NCBI GenBank assembly: GCA_019722365.1
Contig: JADFUC010000036.1
Span: 167,423-231,422 of the forward strand
Direction: 5' to 3'
Length of the DNA stretch: 64,000 nt
DNA from: Lithospermum erythrorhizon
Taxonomy: Eukaryota > Streptophyta > Magnoliopsida > Boraginales > Boraginaceae
Below, piece after piece: positions 1-13,439 of the stretch. A model generated the notes under the pieces. That model was not told where the DNA came from. It did not search any database and saw nothing but the letters and a program-made list of their open reading frames with translations. Position numbers and translations under genes: made by a program. How positions within the stretch are numbered: the first letter of the stretch is position 1; every line of letters starts with the position of its first letter.

Positions 1-3000
1 CGGAACAAACCTACGAGTCTTCTTGGTACGAAGTTCCTCTAATACACCTTTGGATAATACTCATACGACGGGCGGATTCTACTACCTTGGATTATTGATA
101 CTGGAGCTACTCTTCCTGCTACAGGTACTCTCGCATGCTTATTTGATCGCATGGTGGCTCAGGTCTCATGTGGTTTGCCTCTGATGGCGTTGTTATTCAT
201 GCGAGACGGGCGTGTTCTATTGTCGATAACGTTACCTTTGGTGCACGTTGTTTATGGAAAATTCTACTCGAATGAAACCTTATTTCCGCTCAAAATTGAT
301 GGATGATTGTTCATGATATCTTTATTTACTCACTTTGTGCATTTTTTCAGAGACCGAACTACCAAGACAAATGGACAAGCTGGTGAACGGAAGCGGGCGG
401 ACTATACTTACCAAGAATCCTCAAGCGTATTCATGGTGGTACCTATGTCAAGGAGAAGCCAAAGGTGTAGTTAAGGCATAAGGCATCAGGGCACCCTTCC
501 GGTGCACCGCCCTATTTACTTTTTTTAGTCGGGCTAGTTTACATTTACCTACCACTGCGAGATTTGTCATGTGAGCAAAAACAGACGCGACATATTTTTA
601 TGATGTACGATAAAGCAAAGTCAGCCGTTATTTTGATTTAATTCATCAGGATTTCCGGGACCCCTATCTGGGTCACGCCCTCTCGTGCTCGCTTATTTTC
701 TTACTTTAGTTGATGATTTCTCGTGTCGTGGTAAAGTTGTTTCGTTGTACGATAAGACCGAAATGTAATATTTATTTCTAAATTTCTGCTACGACAAGAC
801 GTCAGCGGGTTGTCGTGGTATCTAAATGAGCAATCTACATTTAGTTTAATTGTTCAAACCTTATTTTCTAGTCACAGATAGTGTTTCAAACATTTGTGTC
901 GGGTACCTCAACGTATCGGCTGCTATTGAAAGAAAACATTGTCATATCTTGTTTCAGGTCTCGAGCCTTACCATTTTCAGTGGACACTTATCGTAGTTCT
1001 ACTACTGAAGGCTATTGGGCCGTGATATTTAATTAATCGAACCCCTTCTAGAATTTTGGCTTTTAAATCACCCTATGAGATATTATATGGTACTTCTCCT
1101 ATTCATGACGACATGAGAGTCTTTAGGTGTCTATAAAGATTTCACGATTGTGATTCTAAAGGTGATAAGATCATAGTCATACGACGCTATGGTTTGTTGG
1201 TTATCCTTATGATAAAAAGGATGGAAATTATTTGATGTTCGCATCTATGAATATTTGGTGTCTCGTAACGGGTTTTCTAAGCGAGAAAGAATTTCCCTTT
1301 CGGCGGTGTCAATATGACGAACAAGGATTCGTGAGGCTACGCCTCCCGTGGCGGCGTTCGAACTAATGGACGATGTAGCAAAGATCGCTCGACCTTTGGT
1401 TGCCGCATTACGAGGAGGCCGAAAAGGTTCTGCCACCCGGCTCTGCTCGACTTGGCTGGGACGGCCACCGAGGTATGCCTGGCTGGTTTCAAAATTGTTG
1501 ATCAGTTCTGGGCTTGCAGTGGGACATAGTATGTTACGCCTTTTGCACATTTTAGAGATTTCAGGATTACTACGCGACAGTCCACCCTCCGCCTCAAGAT
1601 TCACCACAGATCTCAAGTATTTCATATTCTCTGTACATCAAGTTTCGAAGTTATGACTTGCTTTCTGGGTGGACATAATAGTTTTTGCCGCTATCATCGC
1701 AGGTCAACCTAAATCCTATCTTCGCATCGCGATTCGTGTCATGCGCGCTTACCGCTGAGCGCAGACACGCGCTTGGAGATAACGGCACATGGAGTCTACC
1801 GACTTACTTCGTGCGCAAGGCTCTAGGGAGCCACGGGTGTACAAGAGGCACAACTCGATGGGAGTGCCGAGGCGCCTCAAGGCGAGACGTGTTGTGTTTG
1901 GTAACCATCAGAAGGAAGGAATTGACTATTCGACATCGCACTGTCACATGTCTACCGTCAGACATTCTTAGATGTCATAACACTGAGGGCAGGATACTCC
2001 ATCAAATGGATGTGCATAATAAGTTTTTGCATGGAGATCTCAACGAGGAGGTATATATGAAACTTCCACTGTGTTTTGATCATAGTGAACCCAACAAAGT
2101 GTGTCGCCTAATGAAGTCATCAGGAGCGGACTAAATAGACACCTCGTTGTTGGTTCGCTAAACTCACCGGGCAGCTTTTGATTTCTTATGGCTCACCTAG
2201 TCTCGCCGACTATTCTTTTTATTCTCTTATGTCTCGTGACGAGGTTCACCATTTGTTCTGTGTATGTCGATGATATGATTATTTCTCGCACTAATCTCGA
2301 CTACAAAGGAATACCTCTGCTAAGCATTCCCGCCTCTGTTTTCACACGTAAGTGATCTGGGGGTCCCAAAGTATTTTTTGGGTATCGAGGTGGCAAAGTG
2401 AGCACAGAATCTTTATGTCGGAAGAGGACAGGGATGTGGTGAAGCCGTCTCAGTTTTTTCTCATTGAACCAAATCATAAACTTGGCTCATTCAAGTAGCG
2501 CACACTTAATATGTGAAAGATAAAAGATTTGATTTTATGACCGATTTATCTCTTATACTGCTCGATATCGCTATATTACGATATATTTTCTCGCTTTTGG
2601 CAGAGCCCCGCGAGATCATTGAACGCAACACTCGCAGTGGCGAGATCGTACCCGCCCGGTCGTGAATTTCACATGTCGGGTTTTGACTTAAAATTTTCTC
2701 GCGGTGTTAATTTATCAAGCTACCGCCCCTGCTACTAGATATTCGCCATCGGTCAGCGGGCAAGCTGGGATTTCTCCCGCTTGGAAGACAAAGCAAGCTG
2801 GTAAGATCAGGTTTCATTATTCTCTCAAAGTAGGCAGAGACAGTGGGCGACCGGCTCACGGGGCGAGATAAAATGGCCGGGTGGATCGCTATAATGCTTT
2901 GGGCATTGATCATACTCTCCACGCCTGCTCAAGTGTATATCGATAATGGGGCCGGGCCTTACATCTCGCTTATAATCCTATTTTCATGAGCGGTCGAAAC

Positions 3001-3180
3001 ACATCAGATGATTGTCATTTTATTCGACGCTATTCAGACGGGACTATTGTCGCTCATGTTCTCCACCTCTTCACGCTCGCGTATCTTACCAAGTCTCTCT
3101 CTTAAAGTTGTGCCAGCTCGAAACTTTGATAAACAAGTCAGATTTATATCTTTATGCTCCAACTGAGGGAGGGCTGAACA
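1..3180 (+). mobile_element. Decayed Ty1/copia retrotransposon, 3' part of polyprotein
   Basis: Pieces of a copia polyprotein appear in the right order on the plus strand, broken by frameshifts and stops. A protease-like start reading WIIDTGAT lies at 88-111. The integrase end (PSRILAFKSPYEILYGTSP, then a VFRCL block) is near 1040-1130. Reverse transcriptase pieces are QMDVHNKFLHGDLNEEVYMK near 2005-2065, VYVDDMIIS near 2258-2285 and DLGVPKYFLGIEV near 2355-2395. The RNase H tail reads NPIF, then DDCHFIRR, DGTIVAHV and DLYLYAPTEGG, up to about 3175. The 5' end lies outside the window. I could not place a 3' LTR with confidence; 3181-3360 holds a GC-richer stretch with a 114-codon open frame of unknown meaning. 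The element is not functional as read. Confidence 0.85.
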
Positions 3181-6100
3181 TCATTTTGACACGGTCGGAG
3201 TTACTTCTCCGACTCCATGTCCCGATCTTTCTACGCGTGGAGCCGGTGAGGGAGTTCGGGAGAAGGCCTGACTCATACGCTGCGGAGTTCTGGGAGAAGT
3301 TCGGACTTGCCAAAGTCCCGCACTTTTCCTCGACGCCGGACCGTATTTCGACCTAACGCTTTTGTATTATTCGACCAAATAAGCTTGCATAGAGGTCCAA
3401 TAGTCAGGTATATTATACTTTAAACTTATTATTTTATACAAGAAATCATTATTTTTTACACTTTCCCTATTTAGTTTAGTGGATACAAACTAAAGAGTAT
3501 ATTCTCAGAATAAATTAATTTTTTTATACATATAGCCATATAGGTCAGGTAAAATGAATTTCCATCCAACTTTAAAAGTATGTCCATTCTAATTTCTAAG
3601 TCTTGCTTGGTAAAATAATACATAAATAAAATACATAAGTGTTAGCTAATGTAATACTGTATGTAATGAAGTCTACAGATACCGATTATTATTCCCAAGA
3701 CTTTACCTAATTTACTTACTGTGCATGTAAGAAAGTCCAAGAATAGAACATCTCAAGTTCACAACTCCAAGTAAAGATTGTACATATAATGAAGAAACTG
3801 ATGATAAATTATAAACTCATATATGAAGCAACATAATAAACAAAAGTTGATATTAGAATATTATTCAGTTTGATTCATCATCACGCTATTACTAACTCTT
3901 ATTTTGCTTCTGGTAATCTGGTAATATAAATTAAAGGGTAATATTTTACACTCGCTTAATAAAGAAGAAATTAGAAATCTGATAATAAACCACATATATA
4001 GAACCATAACAGTTCAATAAGTAACATTATTATATACAAAACTTATAAGTACATCAATATGAGTGTATAATCTCTTCATTTTAGTGAAAGTGTGAGACTT
4101 TTCAAATAGATAGCCAACCAATCTTTTGAAACATATACAATAATTTATCAATGTAAGTTTTAGTTGTTTTTTATGCAATCAATTATCACTTATATGTTAG
4201 TATTTCAATCACATAAACAAATATTTTGATAAGTTTAATTTAGAGTTAAAATTGAGTTTTGTAAGTTATTATTAGTTCAAACTTGACTAAAATTGCAATG
4301 ATAAATCTTCTTTTATCAGCATTATTGGAGGTGTTAATGAAAAAAGTATACATGCTTTCCTTCTGGAACAAGTCAACTATTAGTTGATAGTATGAAATTA
4401 AATGCATTGCCTCAATAATGTTACACCTTTGAAATTTTGCATTTCAAACTGACTATTCAACCTGTGAATTGATAAAAGGAGTTCAGTTCGTGCAAGCCAA
4501 GAATTGCGTACCAGTTTGGTAATTGAACAACCGACTTTGGACAAGACTTTTGCAAGATGCATTTATTGCACCCATATGACATACATGTGTTCGTTTGAGA
4601 CATGAAAGATATTGAAATATAGTATAGTCGAACAAGTAATTATTGAGCTAAATTGAATTTTGATATTAGCTAAATTATTGTCTCTATTTATTAATTCGAA
4701 AATTCAAAAGAAAACATCTTCAAATTAAGACGTACAACTAGAACATCAATAATAATGCACCCCATTATTGATGATTTGTGCTTGATGAAGCTGTGATGCC
4801 AAAGATCGAAAATGAACAAGAAAATGATGTTACCCTGATGCCTACTAGCTATAAACGGTAACAAGCAGTGCCCTACTAGCGACTCCATCATGTACACGAT
4901 TCACAAGTATATAGCCAGCTCACTCTTTTAAATTTAAACGTAGTTAACTCAAGAGAATATTGTAAATTTACGCAGTTCGCTCTAAGATAAATTATTAGCT
5001 TGACTGATAATATAACGATAATAATAATCCAATTGCACTTTCTAAAGTTTTGCCTTTAATCAACTCAAGATTCATTTTCTGATATTATCTTTGCACCCCA
5101 ACGGTTGTAGCTAATAACATTAGAAAGAACGGCCACCGCTTCACCACCTCGAACCTGGTTGATATCGTTTTAATTTCAAATAAAGTTATCTTTTCTTCTG
5201 TATTCAACATAAGTGTTTTACACTAGTATGACAAACCTCTTGGCATATTGTGTGTAAAACAGCGAAAGCATAGTGGCAACAGACCATTCATTTTATTGTC
5301 AATTAAGAACTCAATCTATCTCCAACTAGGCATATAAAATAATCTAATAAAAGTTAGATTCAGTTTGGGATATTTGGTTCAACAATTATTTTAATGCCGA
5401 ACTCTAACCTTATTTCTTTATTCGACTGATGAATTGGTGAAAGATTGATTCACTTGTCAATAAAGCATGGTAGGTACAAACTGATTGACACTTTTAATTG
5501 TTCAACGAGGGTTGACTTACGAACAAACTCAACTTCATTAGATACCATTAGTGCTTTGAAGTGTTTAGAAATACTTACAGATTTAGCTAATAGAGTTATC
5601 TAATAAGCTATTTTATGTGCAAAAACTCATACAACACTTTTATAAGCGATATGTAAGAGTTTTGTCTTAGATAACGCTTATATGTAACTGTTATTTAAAC
5701 TTCATTTTTATTAACTTAGATTATATTGCAAAGAACTTTAGGTTTATAACTTGCATCAAAAGACAATGTTAGAGTTCCAGGGTCTCAAGTTAAAAGTGTA
5801 TACATCTCAATGAGATTTAGTAAATGAGCTGAAATCATGATCATTAATTTGAGGCTATATGAAGTTCGAAGGTGAGGCCTATCCTCGTGACTTCGTCGAA
5901 AGGAAGAAGTTTGACCTGATTCACTGGGCTGACAAACTTATAACTAAATAATTTTCTTGGGAGGATAACACCTGCATTATGCCAAGTGAGTCATGTTAAA
6001 GCCACCGTCTCGGCGAATTTCTAACCCAGATAAGTGAGCGGTGAGCTGCTAAATACCTAAGACTTAATCAGTGAAGTTCAACTAAAGAAATAAGTAATCT

Positions 6101-7057
6101 CATATCAGTTTCTGCTTAAAAGCAGTTCTCCCATCTACTGGTACATCATCCCGCGATTTAACTAATTTTTATATATCTCTAATGCACTCATGTATCTGCC
6201 CACACTTTCATAGTTAAAGCCAATTAATTAACCAAAGGACATATCACACATTCACACTCTGGATACGTGCGCCTGAGGGGGCATATTATCTTTTGTGGCC
6301 ATTTAGGTATGTTGCTCTTACTTTTGCAAAGGAGGGGCCGAGGGAGGTCCTACTGATAATATGGCAAGATTAGTTTCTAAATACTGTAGTTATCAGATGT
6401 CAGATAACTCGTCAATTTTACATTCATTTGAACATCCCCTACTTATGTTTATTTTTTTTACATTATTAATTACTATATTACTCTTATTATAATATTTTCT
6501 ATTGATGAAAAAATATATTTCTAAAATTTTAAAAATAATCTTATAACAATTTAATAATTAATAAGTACTAAATTTTTACCTAAAAATTCTATAACAATTC
6601 AAACATAGTTGGAGTTATCTACTCTCTTATAATATATGCAAGAGTTTTACCACTTTCATATGTATGTTAATTACCATATGTTCATTATCAACATCTTCGT
6701 AAATTATATAAAAAATACACAACATCTTTACCAATAGATAAAAGTGTTTGAGATAATACTATCTTTGATTTTTTTAATTTTATCAAAGCAACAAGTAAAT
6801 TTTATTTTAATGCAATGACTACTTACCCATACTAAACATTTGTATGGTAATTGCCTTAATTATAAATTAAAAAAATAATTTTTTCTAATCCAAAGACATA
6901 AAGAATATATATATCTAAATTATTATGTGAAAATTATCTACATTAAAAAGGCGTTTAAAGAATATATAGGCATCTAAATTATTACGTGAATATTACTAGT
7001 TAAAGAATATATATATTCAACCAATTAACATAAAAAAGTGTCAAGTTACATATATAA
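3181..7057. other. AT-rich spacer, no gene recognised
   Basis: No open frame resembling a known protein was found on either strand. Short frames at 3012-3356 (+) and 4691-4897 (-) look fortuitous. 5860-6300 is slightly richer in G+C and could be an old element, but I recognise no family. Confidence 0.5.
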
Positions 7058-7304
7058 TACTCCCTCCACCCCAATAGAGTGTCAAGGTTTAACTTTGAAT
7101 TTTCACAAAATTAAATGCTCAATTCAAATATTTTAGTTTATGTTTTATAATATTTAAAATTATCAAATAATAACAATTTCAATGTACTTTAATATTGATA
7201 TTAAATTTATTCAAATCAAAATTATGTTTATCGATTTAAGACGTAAAAGTTTCACACTCAAGACTTAAATCAAGATTTACAATCATTTAAGACAGAAAGG
7301 AGTA
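7058..7304. repeat. Stowaway-like MITE
   Basis: The block starts TACTCCCTCCACCCCAATAG and ends AAGACAGAAAGGAGTA. The left end matches the Stowaway (Tc1/mariner MITE) inverted terminus CTCCCTCC inside a TA target duplication. The right end is its diverged complement. The length of about 247 bp and the AT-rich core fit the family. It has no coding capacity. Confidence 0.6.
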
Positions 7305-7319
7305 TTTTCTCGTAATTGT

Positions 7320-7326
<7 letters not shown>

Positions 7327-7382
<56 letters not shown>
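7327..7382. repeat. (TA)28 microsatellite
   Basis: Uninterrupted TA dinucleotide run of 56 bp. Such runs are length-variable and prone to assembly error. Confidence 0.95.
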
Positions 7383-7384
<2 letters not shown>

Positions 7385-7751
7385 ACATGTATGTTTTATT
7401 CTAAATAAAAATATATTTATTTGTAAACTATAAATGCAATAATTAATTGGGAATAAATTCAATATACGAAAGGAAATTAAAAAATCAATCTACTATTTAA
7501 TATCGGATAAGAATTAGTAAACTAAATAAGAGTACATTGTCATAATAATACTTATATTAGTTTTTACTTATATGAAATATAATTCATCAAAATACATGCA
7601 TGAATATGTATAAGATGTATATATAATCCACTTTATTTATAAACATCTGATGTACAAATTGCACCTCTATCTTCTATTCAATCACTTTTTGAGACCTTTA
7701 TATTAAAGTTGTAATTTATGTCACAATTTTAAAAGTTTCCCATATCAAGCG

Positions 7752-7896
7752 ATATTAATTATATATATACACAAGCTTTTTTAACTTTTTATTAAAAAAT
7801 TATTGCACAAAGATCTAAATTCCATAATGCGATGAAAATATTAATTATATATATACTATTGAAGCTTAAATTTTTATTAAAAAATTATTGCACAAA
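7752..7896. repeat. Local duplication, two copies about 86 bp apart
   Basis: ATATTAATTATATATA followed by AAGCTT and ATTAAAAAATTATTGCACAA occurs at about 7752-7810 and again at about 7838-7896, with small indels between the copies. Confidence 0.75.
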
Positions 7897-8679
7897 ATAT
7901 TGTTGTTAAAAGAAAATTATCTTTATTCCATCGATTTTAATATAATTCATTTGAGTAAGCCCGAATCTGGTGACATCTAATGCCACGCCTCTTTATTATC
8001 ACAGGCTTAAATTTGATAGAATTTCATAAAAATATCTTGATATTATTCAATTTTGTAAATATTTGAGTAAATTATTAATTAAAATATAATAAATGAATAT
8101 ATAAAATAAAGTTGAATAGTGTAATCATGAACAATTTCTACTACTAATCAATTGAAAAATAATGCTTTGTAATAATAAATAAAATAACATAAATAAAATC
8201 GATCACACGAGTCACACGTGGCAATTAGTATTGATTCAAACGCAACGAAAATCGAACACGTAAAAATAATAAGGGCTTCCGAGAATTTAAGCCCCTCGAA
8301 ATTAATCAAAAGTCGAAATTAGAAGTTCACATTAATTAACCCTAAATTTTAACTCAAACGTAGGTTCCCGAGAAAATAGCTCCCGAATTAAAATGTTAAT
8401 TAAAATTAGCTCAAAATCCTCATTTTTATTACATTAGTTTTACTATTTCGCCTAAAATGAAAGTTCCGTAAGCTTCTCATACCAAAATAAAGACTTCTGT
8501 GTTAACGGTTAAAACGAAACCTGGGAGGCGGTCGGGATAATATGAAAATACATTTAGTATAAAGGATGTGAATCTTCCTTTTCTTCAAAATAATGTTTTC
8601 CATATGCTTTGCTTGGAGGCAAAGTACTTCCATAAAATCGATTTCACAAGATTTTGCCTCAAAATCAATTAAGATCGTA

Positions 8680-9800
8680 ATTCATGATCATGGATCAACC
8701 AATCACAAACCCGAAAGCCTATAAATACTTCCCCCACAAAAAATACAACAAAAAACTCCCGAGAGAATTTAGTATAAAATAACTCTGAAGGTATTTCTTC
8801 ATAGAAAACCTTTGAAGATTGTTGTTTTCTCAGGAGAAAAACATCACAAAACTACCAAAAATACTGAAATCTTTCAACCTGTACCTAAATAGGCTCCTAA
8901 TTGAAGAATGTGAGTAGTTAACACAAAAATCTTCAACTCCAAAAACCAAAATAAAAGGCCAATATTAAGAAGTCAAGGACCATCGAATAAATGCAAAGAA
9001 TTTCAGATCAACATCCAAAAACCGATGAGAATCGATCATTCGATCTCAACATCAAGTCACTTCACAAGATTAAGCCATACACCCTCAGAGTAAATCATAG
9101 GCGTGATATAAACCGCATAGCCCTTCTCTGCTTGTCAAGAAACACTGAAAGAAGTGCTTACTAAAGCATCCTCGACAATAAGAAGCATATCCACCAGATA
9201 ACACTAAGATTAAGAGCACGCTAAGCACTCCGACCTCGCCTATAGGTATACGGATCAAGTCGCTAAGGCACCCAAGCTAGACACACATCCAAATTCAAGT
9301 CTAAGTCCCATGACTTAAGTTCAAAGACCAAGATCAAGTCCATACAACCATACCTGCATACGCCGTTAAGGCTTTCCGACTGACCATATCCTCCAAGTCA
9401 TCGTTTCCTCAAGACTGCCTTCGTCTAGTCTAGATCACATCGATCTAGACTCCTATCCGTCTCATATCCAAATCTGAGACACAATCCAAGTTCCAATATA
9501 GATCACATAACGATCCATCACAAATCTAAATCCAAATTTAGAGATTACACCAAGCACAACGAGCCCCATAATAGGCGCCTAAATCAAGACTAAAGTCCAA
9601 ATCTAGTCCAGACTATATCAGTTCCAAAGTCCTGATTCAAGCACAAATAACTGCTTAGGAGAGTAATAGATCGATAATAACCTCAATCGCTTGATAAATC
9701 TTCTTGTACTCTCAGATATTTTCCCAAAAAGAATTTTATTGTATCGAAGTTAATGTATACTCATAAATAATAAAATTCATATATTTTTTCCTAAATCAGC
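8680..9800 (+). mobile_element. LTR-like fragment related to the 12730-20299 element
   Basis: GATCAACCAATCACAAACCC followed by GAAAGCCTATAAATAC at about 8693-8728 matches the promoter part of both LTRs of the downstream element (13264-13305 and 19350-19390). The remainder ends like those LTRs too, with 'gataataacctcaat..gataaatct' near 9670-9705 and AATAAAATTCAT near 9768. Sequence upstream of 8680 does not match the LTR start, so this is a diverged family member or a truncated solo LTR. No internal coding region is attached. Confidence 0.55.
8711..8728 (+). promoter_or_regulatory. TATA box of the LTR-like fragment
   Basis: GCCTATAAATAC lies in the same context (CCAATCA just upstream) as in the two LTRs at 13290 and 19377. 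By analogy it is the retroelement promoter. Confidence 0.5.
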
Positions 9801-12724
9801 ATTTAATTCCAGTTAAGAACTTAGGAAGCTACAAATGTATGCTCGTCTTTGACCATATTTGATCCATCGATATATTCTCCAGTTTGTCTTTGTAGTTGGT
9901 AAATTCGGAGTACTATTTATTGTCATTTCTACTACATGATATATTTATGTTGGACATACAAATTAATTATGGTGCTATAAAAGATAAGTAAAAAATGATA
10001 ATAAAGTTCAAGACAAAACAATAACTACACAAAGTATTTAAAGTTAAAAATTGAAAACTTCACATGCACCAATGCAAATAAAAGATAAGAAAAGATATGA
10101 CGTTAACGTTGATGCCACATGCGTTAGAAAAGTTGTATAATAAGTAATGCAGATGAAAAAAAGAATCGAACAAATTTCGAGTCTGGGTCACTTCTAGTGG
10201 CCCTCGAGGGCCGATCAAACTTACGTAAAGTTTCGATCGGTTCATCGATCTACTCCTCCAAAAATTTATCAATGTAAATGTTATCGCTTTTAGCGCTTTT
10301 GAATATGTGAAAGTAGAAGGTTTACCTTTGATGGATAACTCCCAATGGACTTACAAGTGGCTTTATATGACGGTTTACAATACATATACGCAGTGAATAT
10401 TATCATGACACTTCACATTTACCAAGTGGGGAAGTTTTGTGCTATAAGATATAAAGTTTGGTGGTTATTCAAGACTAAGAAAATTCAGAAAGTCTCCATT
10501 TTGTTTTACTCTCTACAAACTCATACAAGTTGACTTTCACTTCATATATAACATCTTTTAGCCTTGTGTTATCCACCAATACAACTTTGTGTATGTATAA
10601 AAATATTGTATTTATGAAAGCATTCATTTGTGATTCAATTCTTAGCTTAGCTTAGAGTTATATATCATAAATTCAGAGTAGTTGTTTACCTAAATGTAGT
10701 ATTATTTCATTCACATGATGAAGAAATTCTATGAATAAATGAAGAACATACACTAAAAATTGTTAGTGCATGAAAATCGGTCAAGTGTTATGCGATGTTA
10801 GACCAACTGTCTCTAATGGTAGTAATGTACCAAGATCAAAGAAGATATTGTTAAGGATCTCAGATACGATTTGTTTAACGGAATGTGATCTACTAAGTAT
10901 CAAGTAGGAAGATCACACGTCTAAAATAAAGAATGAAAGAAGACCATATGCATTGAATGTTTTACAAGATGAAAGTTTTGTTTATGGAAGTTATTTCCAT
11001 AAACTTGGTTTATGCCTACACTATATAAAGGCCTAACTTGCGGACCTAGTTGATCACCGAAACAATAGAGAATTATGCATTGTACTTTACGAGGTAAAAG
11101 GGCTTTGAGAGTTTAATTTATTGTAGGCTGAATATACGGAGTGTTCTATAAACTCCTTTAGTTTGTACAATCAAGTAGCAACATCCTGCTACAAATACTC
11201 GCTGCTTAGTGACACACGCAATGACACATACTATCGAAAGTAGTTTCAGAATGCATGATGTTGGTATCGCTCGACTTATACATTGACGTAGAGTAGAATA
11301 GGCTAAAATAATTAGGAGCATTCGTATATGTCCTTATTTTAATTCTCATGCCATAATCTTTCATCGGGCAAAGTTCGCCCCCATCAAAGCAACATCGCTA
11401 TTGAACTCCAAGTAATGTATCATTGCTTATTTTCAACACTGTCTTTATTTATTTACTTGTAGGTTGAGTTCGTCGTAGTGTTATTAACAGTTGTTCTGAC
11501 AACTAGTAAATCGAAATAGACAATTATACTTTTCAAAACAAATAAAAAATCGTTTCCGAATTAAACATTATTAAAGATTGTTATATGTGCACAGCCTCGG
11601 CTCGTGCAAATTATTTTATTATTTTTATAATAAAATTATATTAAAAAAATAATAAATAAAAACATAAAAGAAGAAGCATTTAAAAGTACTATTTAAAAAA
11701 TAAAGATGTATCATCAGTGGAAATAACTTTTTATTTTCTCTTGGTGATAATTACAAGAAAGTATTACGAGTAGATAATATTTATAGTAGTAGTTTATGGA
11801 AAAATTTATCATGTTAGGCGATTATACCATTAATAAGTTACTATGAAAATTAAAATAAATAAAAATTAATGGGCGGTAAAATAGGAAATATATTAATTTG
11901 GCTTTTTACTTTCAGAACTGGCCAATCCACTCTCGCACATTATACATGTGATGATTAAAAGATGGACATAATGTTCCACATCCCTAAAAGAGCATCCATA
12001 TTTTAAAATTGATGGATGGTTGACTTTTAAAATTTTTATGTGATTGTGTTTTCATAGTTTAGTCTTTCCAAGTTATTTTACAATTAATATGGTAATTTTG
12101 AATCAAATCATAGTTGAATGTGTCAATTAAGACTGTAAAGTTTATTAATTTCATTATTAAAAAATAAATTGAACGATCTTCTATGAATGAAGGTTGTATT
12201 TATCATAACAAAATGTTGGAAAATGATTGTGCATGAGTCGAGACATACCAATCTACTCTCTCAATTAGGTTAGAATGTCGACCATCGTCGACGCTCAAAG
12301 CTCAATTTAATGAACGGAGCCTTGAGCCTCGGGTGCCAATTCTTTGGCTTGATTTTTTTATATTATTAATATATATCAATAAAAACTACTACTTGATTCC
12401 TTTGATTTTTTAATATTTGCTTATTTTGCTATCGAGAATTTCATGTTATTTTAATGGATAGTTTGATTTCTCAATGCGACTTTTAAAAAAAATTTAAGGT
12501 TATTATTTTATGTCCTTCAATTTGTATTTTTACTTGTTGAGAAGTTGCGAACTTTTAGAAAATGAATATTTTTATAACGTCATCCGCTAGGTTTTCAACC
12601 TCTTAAATGTATTATGGTTGAGCTAAACAATCTAATATTAAAAGACGGAACGCTCTTTTGAAAAAGTTTCAAAGAAACTCTTTTTATTCTAGTTTTTCAT
12701 TATTAAATATTTAATTTCTTGTTA
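9801..12724. other. Spacer with a possible old LTR
   Basis: No gene is recognised. Around 10760-11520 the arrangement resembles a copia LTR: a CACTATATAAAGGCC promoter-like motif near 11020 followed by a leader-like stretch. I could not find matching ends or a target duplication, so it stays unclassified. 10199-10212 is a perfect 14-bp palindrome (GGCCCTCGAGGGCC). Confidence 0.35.
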
Positions 12725-12729
12725 GGTTA
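12725..12729. repeat. Target-site duplication, left copy
   Basis: GGTTA immediately before the LTR start TGTAGAG; identical to 20300-20304. Confidence 0.8.
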
Positions 12730-13289
12730 TGTAGAGAGTCAAAATTTAATTAATTAAATTATGGAATTCCAATTTAAGAGGGTTGATTAATTAAAGGTCA
12801 ATCTCTATTTGACATGCGGCGATTAGGGTTTCGATCAAACTTCCAATTAAAATCATACACTTGTAAATTAAGGATTTCCAAGTATTTTGTACCAATTTAA
12901 ATTAATTAAAGTGTTGAAATTAGGTTTTATCATTAATTGTACCCACTATACACCACATATGACGTGGCATTAAAATAGGTTCCTTAAATTCTATTATATT
13001 TAAAATAATAAATCGAGGAAAAATCTAAATAAAAAATAGAATTTTTTTCTTGACAAACGGGCAATGTAAATAGCTGATCAAATAAAAAAATAAAAGTGCT
13101 AGGTTAATATCTTTATCCGTGGAAGAAAAGCAATACCATATTCAAGGTTCTCACATCTCCAAACAAAATTATTAAAATATTCTTTTAATATTTTTTCGAC
13201 GGTCCATATCATGCATCAACAAAATAATGATCAACAGCTGAGATCGTGATCTATCTGAAGATGGATCAACCAATCAGAAGCAAGCTCGA

Positions 13290-13301
13290 AAGCCTATAAA
13301 T
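13290..13301 (+). promoter_or_regulatory. TATA box in 5' LTR
   Basis: GCCTATAAATAC with CCAATCA about 20 bases upstream; the same arrangement occurs in the 3' LTR (TATATAAATACCCC at about 19378). Confidence 0.6.
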
Positions 13302-13439
13302 ACCCCCCTTTATCCCATGAAAAAGGATGCTCATTGATATCCGTAAATCAAATAAAAATGTGGAAAAAGCTCAGAGAAAGCTCAAGATGATCAACGTACA
13401 TTAAGAAACCGTTGAAAATCAAAGGAAAATTGATTCCCT

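Noticed and set aside
1245..1625. 126-codon minus-strand frame
   Set aside because: It lies antisense to the copia polyprotein remnant and resembles no protein.
10199..10212. 14-bp perfect palindrome as an operator or origin
   Set aside because: An isolated palindrome without other signals; probably chance or TE debris.
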